A DNA stretch of 64,000 bases from positions 1-64,000 of the forward strand of contig NZ_QBKQ01000004.1 of assembly GCF_003054225.1 (NCBI RefSeq). The letters are read 5' to 3'. The notes beneath the pieces were generated by a model. The model had not been told where the DNA came from, searched no databases, and was given only the letters and a program-made list of their open reading frames with translations. A program made the position numbers and the translations under genes. Positions within the stretch are counted from its first letter, which is position 1. Each line of letters begins with the position of its first letter. Source of the stretch: Christiangramia gaetbulicola (lineage in GTDB: Bacteria > Bacteroidota > Bacteroidia > Flavobacteriales > Flavobacteriaceae). Shown piece by piece: positions 1 through 9,252 of this stretch.

Positions 1-1506
1 TTAACTGCGATAGCTACAGACAATGATGGAGAGAGTACTACTTCCGGAATCATTAATATCACGATAGAAGCTCCGAACCAATTACCAGCGGTAGCGATTA
101 CTTCACCACTGAATAACGAGGTCTTTACTTCCCCGGCAAATATAGTTATCACTGCGGAAGCGAGTGACCCTAATGGAAGTGTTAGCAGCGTTGAATTCTT
201 TGAAGGCACTAATTCTTTGGGTATTGATAATGATGGTACCGATGGCTGGAGCGTGACCTGGAACGGGTTGACTACCGGCAGTTATGCGCTGACAGCGGTA
301 GCTACGGATAATGACCTTGAAACAACCACTTCCGAAATCATTAATATCACGGTAGAAGCTCCCAACCAATTACCAGCGGTAGCCATTACTACGCCACTGA
401 ATAACGAGGTATTTACTTCCCCGGCAGATATAGTTATCACCGCGGATGTAACAGATACTGATGGTACGGTGACCAGTGTGGAATTTTTTGAAGGCACTAA
501 TTCTCTGGGCATAGATACCGATGGTACCGATGGCTGGAGTGTGACCTGGAACGGAGTGACTACGGGCAGTTATACGCTGACAGCGGTAGCTACGGATAAT
601 GACCTTGAAACAACCACTTCCGAAATCATTAATATCACGGTAGAAGCTCCGAACCAATTACCTACGGTAGCCATTACTACGCCACTGAATAACGAGGTAT
701 TTACCTCCCCGGCAGATATAGCTATCACCGCGGATGCTACAGATCCTGATGGAAATGTTAACAGCGTGGAATTCTTTGAAGGCACTAATTCTTTGGGTAT
801 TGATAGCGATGGCACCGATGGCTGGAGCGTGACCTGGAATGGGGTAACTACCGGCAGTTATGCTCTGACAGCGGTAGCTACGGACAATGACCTTGAAACA
901 ACCACTTCTGAAAGTATCAATATCACGGTAGAAGCTCCAAACCAATTACCAGCGGTAGCCATTACTTCGCCACTGAATAACGAGGTATTTACTTCCCCTA
1001 CAGATATAGTTATCACCGCGGATGCTACAGATCCTGATGGTACGGTGACCAGCGTAGAATTCTTTGAAGGCACTAATTCTCTGGGCATAGATACCGATGG
1101 CACTGATGGCTGGAATGTGACCTGGAATGGGGTAACTACCGGCAGTTATGCTCTGACAGCGGTAGCTACGGATAATGACCTGGAAACAATCACTTCCGAA
1201 ATCATTAATATCACGGTAGAAGCTCCCAACCAATTACCTACGGTAGCCATTACTTCGCCACTGAATAGCGAGGTCTTCACGTCCCCGGCAGATATTACGA
1301 TCACTGCGGATGCCACAGATCCTGATGGTACGGTGACCAGCGTGGAATTCTTTGAAGGCACTAATTCTTTGGGCATTGATACCGATGGTACCGATGGCTG
1401 GAGTGTGACCTGGAACGGAGTGACCACGGGCAGTTATGCCCTGACAGCGGTAGCTAGAGATAATGAAGCTGGAACTGGTACTTCAAATATTATTACTATA
1501 AATGTA
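1..1506 (+). repeat. Tandem 288-bp coding repeats (Ig-like units)
   Basis: The words GAAGCTCC or GAAGCTCCC recur at 67, 355, 643, 931 and 1219, an exact period of 288 bp or 96 codons. Units 67-354, 355-642, 643-930 and 931-1218 differ only by scattered substitutions and have no indels. The unit at 1219-1506 diverges in its last 50 bases, and bases 1-66 are the end of a further unit. Such low divergence points to recent duplication or gene conversion and makes copy number likely to vary or to be collapsed in assemblies. Confidence 0.95.
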
Positions 1507-2952
1507 CAGCAGCCACTTCCTTCTATCACTAATTTCATTCCGTCATCAGGTCCTGTGGGAAGTATTGTTCTTTTGAATGGTTTCAATCTTAGCGGAGTCT
1601 CTGAGGTTTCTTTTGGACCTTCCATTGCTGAAATAATATCAGTTTCGAATACTCAATTGGAGGTAAGAGTGCCTCCGCAAAATGGTAAACTTCCTAAATC
1701 GGTCAAAATTTCTGTAACCTCCCCGGCAGGTCAATTTACTTCGACAAACAAATTTACTGTTACAGCCGGAAGTGTTCCTGTAAATAATAGTCCGGTAGTA
1801 AGTTTTATTACTCCAGCAGAAAATACCGGATTCGACGCTCCTGCAACAATAGATATGTTGGTGAATGCTTCAGATTCAGATGGTTTTGTAACTAAAGTTG
1901 AATTTTTTAATGGTAATTCTAAATTGGGAGAAGATGTATCGAGTCCATATGAATTCAGTTGGACAAATGTTCCTTCCGGAAGTTATTCACTACGGGCAAT
2001 AGCTACAGATGATAAAGGTTCAACTGGAAATTCTGGACCTGTTAATATTCAGGTCTCAGAACCTGGAGGCAATCAATCTCCTGTGGTTTCAATTACATCG
2101 CCTTCTAATAATGCCAGTTTTACCGCTTTAGCAAATATTAATATTACCGCTAATGCCTCAGATCCTGATGGTAGTATTACCCAGGTAGAATTTTTTAACG
2201 GTTCAAGCAGTTTAGGGATAGATTCAACCAGCCCATATTCTGTCTCTTGGAATAATGTTACAGCTGGTACCTATTTATTAACGGCCATTGCGACAGATAA
2301 TCTTGGACTGGTTACAACCTCAAATGTTGTTACGGTGAATGTCTCGCCTACCCAAAACCTAAACGCTCCCTCTAGCTTATCAGCTCAATGGATGACTAAC
2401 AGTGAGGTTTACCTGATCTGGAAAGATAATGATCTTACAGAAGATGGATTTATCCTGGAAAGATCAACAAAACCAGACTTTTCTGGCCGAATTGATTTTA
2501 TAAGCCTTCCAGCCAATACAAATTCTTATACAGATAGAAATCTTAATAGTAAAAAAGGAGGAGGGATTCTATATTATCGTATCAAGGCAGTAAAAGGTAA
2601 TATATCCTCAGGTTATTCCAATACCGTCCAGGCAGCACCTTTATCTGGGGCAATTGTCGCTTCATCAAAAGAAATGCAGGGATCAGCAATTAATGAGGAG
2701 TTTATAGCATATCCCAATCCAACTTCCGGTGATGTTACCGTAAAGTTCACTCTTAATAATAATAGAGATTATACGCTCAATTTATTAAACTCAATGGGTG
2801 CTTACCTAATGCTTGTAGGAGAAGGTAAGGCTATTGGAGGTTTGGAATATACTTATGAATTGTCTGTAAATCAATATCCGGACGGTCTGTATTTTATAAT
2901 TCTAAAAACAAAAGATAGTTCTCAAAGTTTTAGTTTAATCATTAAAAGATAA
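1..2952 (+). CDS. T9SS-exported giant repetitive surface protein, 3' part (5' end outside window)
   Basis: The frame is open from base 1, so the gene starts upstream; 983 codons are visible. In order there are five near-identical units of 96 residues plus the tail of a sixth (Ig-like fold, each with a VEFFEG-type strand and an SVTWNGV-type strand), an IPT/TIG domain (bases about 1520-1760), two diverged Ig-like units (about 1790-2345), a fibronectin-III-like domain (about 2360-2640), and a C-terminal type A T9SS sorting domain beginning at YPNPTSGDV and ending in IIKR. The sorting domain implies export by the type IX system, whose gldKLMN core is encoded at 27-32 kb, followed by anchoring or release at the surface. 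Ig-like arrays of this kind are typical of adhesins and of long stalks on surface enzymes; the active domain, if any, is not visible. It may serve the exopolysaccharide genes that follow, but that is only proximity. Confidence 0.85.
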   Translation, partial: LTAIATDNDGESTTSGIINITIEAPNQLPAVAITSPLNNEVFTSPANIVITAEASDPNGSVSSVEFFEGTNSLGIDNDGTDGWSVTWNGLTTGSYALTAVATDNDLETTTSEIINITVEAPNQLPAVAITTPLNNEVFTSPADIVITADVTDTDGTVTSVEFFEGTNSLGIDTDGTDGWSVTWNGVTTGSYTLTAVATDNDLETTTSEIINITVEAPNQLPTVAITTPLNNEVFTSPADIAITADATDPDGNVNSVEFFEGTNSLGIDSDGTDGWSVTWNGVTTGSYALTAVATDNDLETTTSESINITVEAPNQLPAVAITSPLNNEVFTSPTDIVITADATDPDGTVTSVEFFEGTNSLGIDTDGTDGWNVTWNGVTTGSYALTAVATDNDLETITSEIINITVEAPNQLPTVAITSPLNSEVFTSPADITITADATDPDGTVTSVEFFEGTNSLGIDTDGTDGWSVTWNGVTTGSYALTAVARDNEAGTGTSNIITINVQQPLPSITNFIPSSGPVGSIVLLNGFNLSGVSEVSFGPSIAEIISVSNTQLEVRVPPQNGKLPKSVKISVTSPAGQFTSTNKFTVTAGSVPVNNSPVVSFITPAENTGFDAPATIDMLVNASDSDGFVTKVEFFNGNSKLGEDVSSPYEFSWTNVPSGSYSLRAIATDDKGSTGNSGPVNIQVSEPGGNQSPVVSITSPSNNASFTALANINITANASDPDGSITQVEFFNGSSSLGIDSTSPYSVSWNNVTAGTYLLTAIATDNLGLVTTSNVVTVNVSPTQNLNAPSSLSAQWMTNSEVYLIWKDNDLTEDGFILERSTKPDFSGRIDFISLPANTNSYTDRNLNSKKGGGILYYRIKAVKGNISSGYSNTVQAAPLSGAIVASSKEMQGSAINEEFIAYPNPTSGDVTVKFTLNNNRDYTLNLLNSMGAYLMLVGEGKAIGGLEYTYELSVNQYPDGLYFIILKTKDSSQSFSLIIKR

Positions 2953-3181
2953 GATTGAAAGGTATCTAAACCTTTATGGTTGAATTCCTTCACACCTCAA
3001 ATCAAATTTCTGATTTCCTTGAAAATGCAGCATTTTTTCATTGCTGTTAACTTCAAAATTAATTCCCTACCAGGCCCCTCACAAGAAAGACGGCAGATAC
3101 CTAGGGTATCTAAACATATTCAACCAATTAATCATGGCTTGGATACTTGGATTTATAAATTTTTAAAAAAGGGAAAAAATC

Positions 3182-4045
3182 ATGAAAGTTTCAATTATTA
3201 CAGTAGTATTTAATAACGCCGAAACGATTACGGAATGTATCAGATCTGTTTTAGATCAAATATATAAAAATATCGAATTAATTATCATTGATGGAGGAAG
3301 TACGGATGGTACTCAACTCAAAATTGAATCCTTTAAGGAAGAAATAGCATATTATATTTCTGAAAAAGATTCAGGGATATTTGATGCTTATAATAAAGGA
3401 ATAAAGAAAGCAACCGGTGATGTTATCGGTATTCTTAATTCCGATGACTTTCTATATGAGCAAGAAACGATAAGTAAGATCGTAAAGGCTTTTGAAGATT
3501 CAAAAGCAGACCTGGTGTATGGCAATGGAATGTTTGTTAGTCAGAATGATACCAGTAAAATAAAAAGGATCTATTCCTCGAAAACCTTTAAAAGGAATTA
3601 CCTCAATTTCGGATGGATACCCTTGCATCCTACAATATATGTTAAAAAAGAAGTATATGATAAATATGGTCTTTACAGCTTAAATTATTCAATTGCCAGT
3701 GATTATGATATCTCCCTGCGATGGTTCCAGAATGAAAAGATCAGCAAATATTTTTTAAAAGACTGGATCGTAAAAATGAGGCTTGGAGGCAAGAGTACTT
3801 GTATTAAACTTCAACGAAGAAAATCAACTGAAGATATGAAAGTCATCCGGGAGCATAAATTGATGGGCCCGTTGACCCTGGTTTTTAAAATCGGGCGAAA
3901 AATCCCCCAATATATTTATCCTCAGTTGATTCGTCCACATATTAATTCCAGTAAAAATTTAAAAAAGGTTAGAAAAACTGAACCCTACCGAAGCCTTTCA
4001 TTTCTTAGAAATCTGTTTACATCTAAAGAATCTGTAAGTAATTAG
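3182..4045 (+). CDS. Glycosyltransferase family 2
   Basis: A 287-residue GT-A glycosyltransferase that transfers a nucleotide-sugar to a growing exopolysaccharide or lipid-linked acceptor at the cytoplasmic face of the inner membrane. The N-terminus carries the family strand SIITVVFNNAETI, the IDGGSTDGT motif near residue 37 and a GDVIGILNSDDF segment (about residues 79-90) holding the metal-binding acidic pair; a basic C-terminal tail follows. No membrane span is obvious. It opens a block with a sugar transferase, a Wza-like and a Wzc-like gene, all on the same strand, so it probably builds the same polymer. Sugar specificity cannot be read. The preceding 229 bp (2953-3181) hold no gene I can support. 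Confidence 0.88.
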   Translation: MKVSIITVVFNNAETITECIRSVLDQIYKNIELIIIDGGSTDGTQLKIESFKEEIAYYISEKDSGIFDAYNKGIKKATGDVIGILNSDDFLYEQETISKIVKAFEDSKADLVYGNGMFVSQNDTSKIKRIYSSKTFKRNYLNFGWIPLHPTIYVKKEVYDKYGLYSLNYSIASDYDISLRWFQNEKISKYFLKDWIVKMRLGGKSTCIKLQRRKSTEDMKVIREHKLMGPLTLVFKIGRKIPQYIYPQLIRPHINSSKNLKKVRKTEPYRSLSFLRNLFTSKESVSN

Positions 4046-4095
4046 ATGTATAGTTAACCATAGTTCAAATTTCAAAAGTTTTTAAAAGCGGGAAA

Positions 4096-5457
4096 ATGTC
4101 AGTGTCAAAAGGTATTAAGGGGGCAGATCTTATCATTCCTATTTCATTCGGGATACATTTATTGATCCTGAATGTGACCTTGTATTTTCTAACTCCAGAA
4201 ACTTATTTAAATATATTTTCTATTTTCTTTTATAACGTGTCATGGTTAATAATAGCTACAATTTTAAGTTTTTATTCGCTGGAAAGGAAGGAGCGGTTTA
4301 TTACGCGCTTCCATAAATTCGTAATGCACTATTTTATATTCATCCTGGCATATTTTGCCGCATTCTCATTCACAAAGACAGATTTCAATATAACTCAGCA
4401 AATTTTAGTTCTAAGCGTGATTTTTTTCTTGCTTGCGGCTTACCGCTGGATATTTTTTTCCATTAGAAAATGGTATCGTATCAAAGGAGGGAACTATGTT
4501 AATGTAGTTATTGTTGGTTACGGTAATAATATTATTAAGATAAGGAAGATATTTAATCGTCCCGATTATGGATACCGTTATCTGGGGTATTTTAATGAAG
4601 AATGTGTAGCTGAAAAAGACTATCTCGGTAAGCTGGATGAATGTTATAATTATATACTGGACAACAGAGTTGATGAGATTTATTGCATGGTCTCTGAACT
4701 ATCAAGGGAAGAACTGAAACAGCTTATACTCTTCGCAGATAATAATTTTAAAAGATTAAAATTAGTACCGGATAATAAAGGAATTTTTACCCGGGCCATG
4801 AATGCGGAATTGTTTGAAACCATTCCGATCCTCAATTTAAGAAATTCCCCTTTGGAACTTAATTATGCTAAACACGGTAAAAGGGCATTCGATATTTTAT
4901 TTTCCTTATTTGTTATCGTTTTTATCCTATCATGGTTAACACCAATCCTTTATTTGATCATGAGAATCGAATCTAAAGGTCCGGTTTTCTTTAAGCAATT
5001 AAGGCATGGATATAATAAGCAGTCTTTCTGGTGTTATAAATACAGGTCCATGTATGTAAACAAGGAGGCCAATAGTAAAATGTGCGTTAAAAATGATTGT
5101 AGAGTAACCAGGATTGGCAAATTCTTGCGCAAAACAAGTCTGGACGAACTGCCACAGTTCATCAATGTGTTTAAAGGTGAAATGAGTGTTGTAGGTCCCA
5201 GACCTCATATGGAAGCCCATACTTTAGAATATTCCAGGTCTGTAAATCAATACCTGGTAAGGCATTATGCAAAACCAGGAATTACAGGTTTGGCTCAAAT
5301 CAAAGGTTATAGAGGAGAAGTCGTAAAAAAGTCGGATATTATAAATCGAACCAGACTGGATATTTTTTATCTGGAGAAGTGGTGCCCCATTTTAGACTTT
5401 AAAATAATTTATTACACCATATACAACTGTCTTAAAGGAGAAGAAAAGGCTTTTTAA
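4096..5457 (+). CDS. Undecaprenyl-phosphate sugar phosphotransferase (WcaJ/WbaP type)
   Basis: A 453-residue initiating transferase that moves a sugar-1-phosphate from a UDP-sugar to undecaprenyl phosphate, the first step in exopolysaccharide repeat-unit synthesis. The N-terminus has four or five hydrophobic spans (residues about 10-125), then a soluble nucleotide-binding-like region ([13 protein letters not shown] near residue 136), another span, and a C-terminal bacterial sugar transferase domain (about 262-453). That domain shows KRAFDILFS, the KYRSM motif, the [11 protein letters not shown] segment and VGPRPH. Length and domain order match full-length WcaJ-like enzymes rather than the short PglC form. 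The gap to the upstream glycosyltransferase is 50 bp and to the downstream exporter 33 bp, consistent with one transcript. Confidence 0.92.
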   Translation: MSVSKGIKGADLIIPISFGIHLLILNVTLYFLTPETYLNIFSIFFYNVSWLIIATILSFYSLERKERFITRFHKFVMHYFIFILAYFAAFSFTKTDFNITQQILVLSVIFFLLAAYRWIFFSIRKWYRIKGGNYVNVVIVGYGNNIIKIRKIFNRPDYGYRYLGYFNEECVAEKDYLGKLDECYNYILDNRVDEIYCMVSELSREELKQLILFADNNFKRLKLVPDNKGIFTRAMNAELFETIPILNLRNSPLELNYAKHGKRAFDILFSLFVIVFILSWLTPILYLIMRIESKGPVFFKQLRHGYNKQSFWCYKYRSMYVNKEANSKMCVKNDCRVTRIGKFLRKTSLDELPQFINVFKGEMSVVGPRPHMEAHTLEYSRSVNQYLVRHYAKPGITGLAQIKGYRGEVVKKSDIINRTRLDIFYLEKWCPILDFKIIYYTIYNCLKGEEKAF

Positions 5458-5490
5458 GGTAAATATTATAAATAATTAAAGAATAAAATT

Positions 5491-6261
5491 ATGGCAACCT
5501 CCCGATTTCTAAGTATTCTAGTATTAGCTTCTTTATGCACTGTCTTATTTTCTTCCTGCGTCTCAAGGGAAGAAATAGTTTATTTTCAGAATCAAGAGAA
5601 TTCTATAAACTATGAGATAGATAATAACCTAAGAATAAGACCTAATGATCAGCTAACAATCAGGGTCTCTACTCCAGAGGCAGAGGCTTCTCTTCCCTTT
5701 AATCTCACTAAGGCCGGTATCTCCCAGGAAAATAATTCTGGTAATGTAGAATTGGAGACCTATATGGTAGATGCAGATGGGACTATTGAATTTCCCGTTT
5801 TGGGAACTGTAGAGGTTGAGGGGCTTACTACATTTGAATTGGCTCGGAAAATTAAGAAGGAAATTTCTATTTATGTGAAGGATGCTATTGTAAATGTTCG
5901 AGTTCTTAATTTTAAGATCAGCGTTCTGGGAGAGGTTAAAAATCCAGGAACATTTACAATCCAGGATGATAATATTAGTTTGACCCAAGCCCTGGGCCTC
6001 GCCGGTGATCTAACGATTTTTGGGAAAAGAGAAAATGTGATGATCATAAGGGAAGTAGATGGGGTTAAAACCAAAACATACCTTGATATTACGGATTTTA
6101 ATTCTGTAAACTCTCCTTATTTTAATCTTAGGCAAAATGATGTTGTTTACGTAGAGCCTAAAGGAACCAAGAGGCAATCTGCAAGTGTCTTGAATAATGC
6201 CGGTAGTTATATCGCCATTATGTCTTTCCTTATCTCTACCATCATTTTGGTAACCCCTTGA
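5491..6261 (+). CDS. Polysaccharide export outer-membrane lipoprotein (Wza family)
   Basis: A 256-residue exporter subunit. A signal peptide ends in the lipobox LFSSC, so the mature protein is a lipoprotein beginning at Cys22. The polysaccharide export domain (about residues 45-125; NDQLTIRV, VDADGTIEFPVLG) is followed by an SLBB-like domain (about 128-225; VLGEVKNPGTF). A hydrophobic C-terminal segment (SYIAIMSFLISTIILVTP) is the amphipathic or membrane helix common in Bacteroidota members. It should form the channel that works with the downstream Wzc-like kinase; the gap between the two genes is 4 bp, which implies translational coupling. Confidence 0.92.
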   Translation: MATSRFLSILVLASLCTVLFSSCVSREEIVYFQNQENSINYEIDNNLRIRPNDQLTIRVSTPEAEASLPFNLTKAGISQENNSGNVELETYMVDADGTIEFPVLGTVEVEGLTTFELARKIKKEISIYVKDAIVNVRVLNFKISVLGEVKNPGTFTIQDDNISLTQALGLAGDLTIFGKRENVMIIREVDGVKTKTYLDITDFNSVNSPYFNLRQNDVVYVEPKGTKRQSASVLNNAGSYIAIMSFLISTIILVTP

Positions 6262-6265
6262 AAAA

Positions 6266-8653
6266 ATGACTCATTCTAATAATTCATATAAACCCCAGGG
6301 GAGTAAATTTCACATTAGAAAGGAGCTTCAGAAGTACCTGAAATACTGGTATTGGTTCGTGCTTGGGATTGGTGCAGCAATAATAGGGGGTGTTTTTTAT
6401 TTACGCTATACCACTCCTATTTATAGTGCAGCGGCAAGTATTATAATTAATCAGGAAACCAGTAATAATGGTGGCTCTGAAATGCCAGACCTTGGTTTTG
6501 CAACAGGATTAAAAACGAATAATCTGGAGAAAGAATTAGCAATTCTAAGATCCAGACGCATTATGCACGATGTTGTTAAAGCATTGAATCTAAACCTTAC
6601 ATTCTTTGTAGATGGTCAGGTGAGGGATGTAGAATTATATAAAAATGTTCCTTTCAGTTTAAAGGTTTTGAAGTTGAAGGAAGAAAATGATGAAGGAATT
6701 GGTGGAGAAAGCTTTAAAATTTCTCTGGACAAAAATAATAAGCTTAAGATTACTAATCTGAAAACTTTCGAAACCATCTCGGCCAAACCCGGCACATCCA
6801 TCGACCTGGGATTCGGTAATGTGGTAATTCAACCGAAAGAAGGAGTTGAAAGCTTTTCAAATATCACCATGAGAATATCTGAGGTAGATGAAGTCGCAGC
6901 GAAATATCGCGGGGGGCTTAAACTTATTCAGGAAAGAGAAAATTCTAATGTGATTCAGTTGGTGTTGGAAGATCCGGTAGTTGAAAAAGCCAAGGATGTT
7001 ATAGATCAGTTGATTTTCGAGTTTAATCGTGATGCCATTGAGGATAAGAATTTAATAGCGGGTAATACAGCAAATTTTATTAATGAACGTCTGGATATTA
7101 TAAATGATGAACTGGAATATGTGGAGTCTGGGAAAGAAGAGTTTAAGGAGAGTAATCGATTAACAGATATAAAAGCCGAATCTCAGTTGTTTGTTCAAAC
7201 TGCAAGTGATTATAATAAGCAAAGACAGGAAATTGGAACTCAAATCGAACTGGTTAATGCTATGTTGGATTACTTATCAGATAGCGAAAGAGCCGAACTC
7301 CTGCCAGCAAATCTAGGAATCGAAGAAGGAGCAATTAATCAAAAAATAGCGGAATATAACGACCTGGTTTTGGAGCGAAACAGGATCATGAAGAGTTCAA
7401 CAGAGTTGAATCCCATGGTAATTCGTATCAATAATAATATAGATCAGATTAAAGCTAATATTTTTCAAAGTTTGCAGAGGTTAAGCAAAAATCTCCAGAT
7501 TTCTCAAAATGAAGTTTCCAGGCAAATGAGAAGTATTGGTTCAAAAATTCTGGCAGTACCTTCCCAGGAAAGGGAGTATAGAGGTATTGAAAGGCAGCAA
7601 AGCATCAAGGAAGCACTTTATCTTTACTTGCTGCAAAAAAGAGAGGAGAACTCTCTTGCTTTGGCAGTTACTGCCCCAAAAGCTAAAATAGTAGATAGTG
7701 CATATAGTTCGGGTTATATAGTATCTCCCAAATCCAAAAGTGTATTGCTGGGTACAGTCGTTCTCGGGTTTTTTATCCCCTTTTCAATAATATATATTAG
7801 AAACCTAATGGACAACAAGATCCGGAAGCGTGGAGATCTTGAAGAGATAACCAGAGAGATTTCAATAGTAGGTGAATTACCCAGAGTTAAAGATAAAAGT
7901 GAACTGGTAATAACCGAGAATGATAGGTCTATGTTAGCTGAAGCATTCAGGTTTCTTATTACAAACCTGCAATTTCTTTTATTGAAATCACGGAATACTC
8001 AAAAAAGCGCTAAAATTTTGGTCACTTCTACTATTAAAGGTGAAGGAAAGACTTTTACCGCTCTGAACTTGGCTATTACTCTTGCAAATACAGAAAAGAA
8101 AGTATTACTGGTTGGAGCAGATCTTCGTAATCCGAAATTGCATCAATATCTTAGTAAGGCAACAAAAAATATCGGATTAAGCGATTACCTGGCTAATAAA
8201 GACCTTAACCTGGAAAGTCTAATAGGAAAATCAAAGTTTCATAAAAACTTGAGTATTCTTCCTTCAGGAAGTATTCCTCCTAATCCCTCAGAATTATTAA
8301 GGCAGCCCAAGCTTGATGGCATGTTCAAAAAACTGGAAGAAAATTATGATTATATAGTAATAGATTCTGCGCCTTCCATGCTTGTAACCGATACTTTCCT
8401 GATTAATAAATATGCCGATCTAACATTGTACATTATAAAAGCTGGATATACAGATAAAGACTTGATAGCATATCCTGTTGAAGCAAAAAGAGGTGGTTCC
8501 ATACCTAAAATTAATTTCATTCTGAACAATGTTCAACAGGTAGACTTAGGCTTTGGTAATAAGTATGGCTATGGCTATGGGATAGGAAAGAAATCTGTTT
8601 TTAACTGGAGAAATCATGCTGCCCTTCAAAGAATATTGAAAATTCTCTCCTGA
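6266..8653 (+). CDS. Polysaccharide co-polymerase / BY-type tyrosine kinase (Wzc-like)
   Basis: A 795-residue inner-membrane protein controlling polymer length and export. A Wzz-like chain-length domain lies between two membrane spans (about residues 33-52 and 492-512), with a long coiled-coil-rich periplasmic part. The cytoplasmic kinase has Walker A STIKGEGKT (Lys595), a Walker A' motif with Asp619 in LLVGADLRNP, and Walker B with Asp700 in YIVIDSAP. The C-terminus holds a Gly-Tyr cluster (KYGYGYGIGKK, about residues 768-778), which is probably the autophosphorylation tail; it has only three tyrosines. No cognate low-molecular-weight tyrosine phosphatase is seen next to it. It is the last gene of the block and is followed by a strong terminator. 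Confidence 0.92.
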   Translation: MTHSNNSYKPQGSKFHIRKELQKYLKYWYWFVLGIGAAIIGGVFYLRYTTPIYSAAASIIINQETSNNGGSEMPDLGFATGLKTNNLEKELAILRSRRIMHDVVKALNLNLTFFVDGQVRDVELYKNVPFSLKVLKLKEENDEGIGGESFKISLDKNNKLKITNLKTFETISAKPGTSIDLGFGNVVIQPKEGVESFSNITMRISEVDEVAAKYRGGLKLIQERENSNVIQLVLEDPVVEKAKDVIDQLIFEFNRDAIEDKNLIAGNTANFINERLDIINDELEYVESGKEEFKESNRLTDIKAESQLFVQTASDYNKQRQEIGTQIELVNAMLDYLSDSERAELLPANLGIEEGAINQKIAEYNDLVLERNRIMKSSTELNPMVIRINNNIDQIKANIFQSLQRLSKNLQISQNEVSRQMRSIGSKILAVPSQEREYRGIERQQSIKEALYLYLLQKREENSLALAVTAPKAKIVDSAYSSGYIVSPKSKSVLLGTVVLGFFIPFSIIYIRNLMDNKIRKRGDLEEITREISIVGELPRVKDKSELVITENDRSMLAEAFRFLITNLQFLLLKSRNTQKSAKILVTSTIKGEGKTFTALNLAITLANTEKKVLLVGADLRNPKLHQYLSKATKNIGLSDYLANKDLNLESLIGKSKFHKNLSILPSGSIPPNPSELLRQPKLDGMFKKLEENYDYIVIDSAPSMLVTDTFLINKYADLTLYIIKAGYTDKDLIAYPVEAKRGGSIPKINFILNNVQQVDLGFGNKYGYGYGIGKKSVFNWRNHAALQRILKILS

Positions 8654-8739
8654 TCGTATTATAACAAGATCCAAAGAATTATGTTATAGCCAGGTTTTTA
8701 GATATGGAAATTGAAATTTGAAAAAAGTTTTCAGTAGAA

Positions 8740-8778
8740 CCATAAAAAAAGCATCCTTACCGGATGCTTTTTTTATGG
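8740..8778. terminator. Bidirectional intrinsic terminator after the exopolysaccharide operon
   Basis: A perfect inverted repeat CATAAAAAAAGCATCC - TTACC - GGATGCTTTTTTTATG forms a GC-containing stem flanked by A and T runs on both sides, so it can stop transcription in either direction. It separates the polysaccharide operon from the SusC leader. Confidence 0.9.
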
Positions 8779-8860
8779 TCTAAATTCCCATTCCCGGGGA
8801 GTATCTTGATTTAGTGTTGGTTAAATTTTTAATTTTTTTTCGTTCTTTAAGAATTTTTTA

Positions 8861-8868
8861 TACTTTTA
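8861..8868 (+). promoter_or_regulatory. Candidate -7 element for the susC leader transcript
   Basis: TACTTTTA matches the Bacteroidota -7 consensus TAnnTTTG at all fixed positions except the last. It is the best match upstream of susC and would give a leader of roughly 370 nt containing both 50-nt elements. No clear -33 TTG lies at the usual distance. Confidence 0.45.
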
Positions 8869-8925
8869 ACTAAGTTTTTATTCAAAGCCTAATTTGAAAA
8901 ACAATCCAAAAATATCGCAATTTTA

Positions 8926-8975
8926 CTGTAAGCCACTAACCTTGATGGGGCTTCAGCCGATATTTGATTGCTAGA
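8926..8975 (+). other. Leader element copy 1 (candidate structured cis-acting RNA)
   Basis: A 50-nt element upstream of susC that recurs at 9099-9148. It forms a bulged hairpin: CTG (8926-8928) pairs with CAG (8954-8956), one base bulges, then AAGCC (8930-8934) pairs with GGCTT (8949-8953). A conserved single-stranded 3' part follows and ends in GATTGCTAGA. I do not recognise it as any named riboswitch class. Of the stretch 8654-9252, the rest holds only a terminator and a candidate promoter. Confidence 0.55.
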
Positions 8976-9098
8976 CTATCCCATTTTTCTTTTCCGAATC
9001 TTTTACCGTGAATGATCTTTTCACGGGTATTTCAATAATTATCTATTCTTTAATTGCATAACTATGTTTTCAATACGGTTATATAATTTAAATATTTC

Positions 9099-9148
9099 CT
9101 GCAAGTCCCTTACGCTACAAGGACTTCAGCCCATCTTCGATTGCTAGA
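9099..9148 (+). other. Leader element copy 2 (candidate structured cis-acting RNA)
   Basis: The second 50-nt copy, aligned without gaps to the first with about 70% identity; the last 10 nt (GATTGCTAGA) are identical. The stem is kept as CTG/CAG plus AAGTCC/GGACTT. One pair changes from C-G in copy 1 to T-A in copy 2, a compensatory change that favours a role as RNA structure over a DNA-only site. It ends 104 nt before the susC start. Confidence 0.55.
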
Positions 9149-9252
9149 GAGCATCTTTTAATGATTTTCTATCAGCAGTATGTCATGGAATTTAATTTCC
9201 CTGGATACCTGAGAGTATTGACTATTTCAAGTATTAATCAATAATTATTAAA

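Noticed and set aside
370-1427. Series of antisense reading frames of 80-95 codons across the repeats
   Set aside because: They recur every 288 bp only because the repeats do; they lack start signals and the sense frame is a clear T9SS protein.
1-1506. Regularly spaced repeats considered as a CRISPR-like array
   Set aside because: The 288-bp units are coding, have no spacers, and translate to Ig-like domains.
2980-3213. 77-codon plus-strand frame before the glycosyltransferase
   Set aside because: It overlaps the well-supported glycosyltransferase start in another frame and has no recognisable protein features.
8926-9148. Assignment of the leader elements to a known riboswitch (SAM, preQ1, cobalamin, guanidine, glutamine, c-di-GMP)
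   Set aside because: None of the hallmark conserved bases of those classes that I can recall is present; left unnamed.
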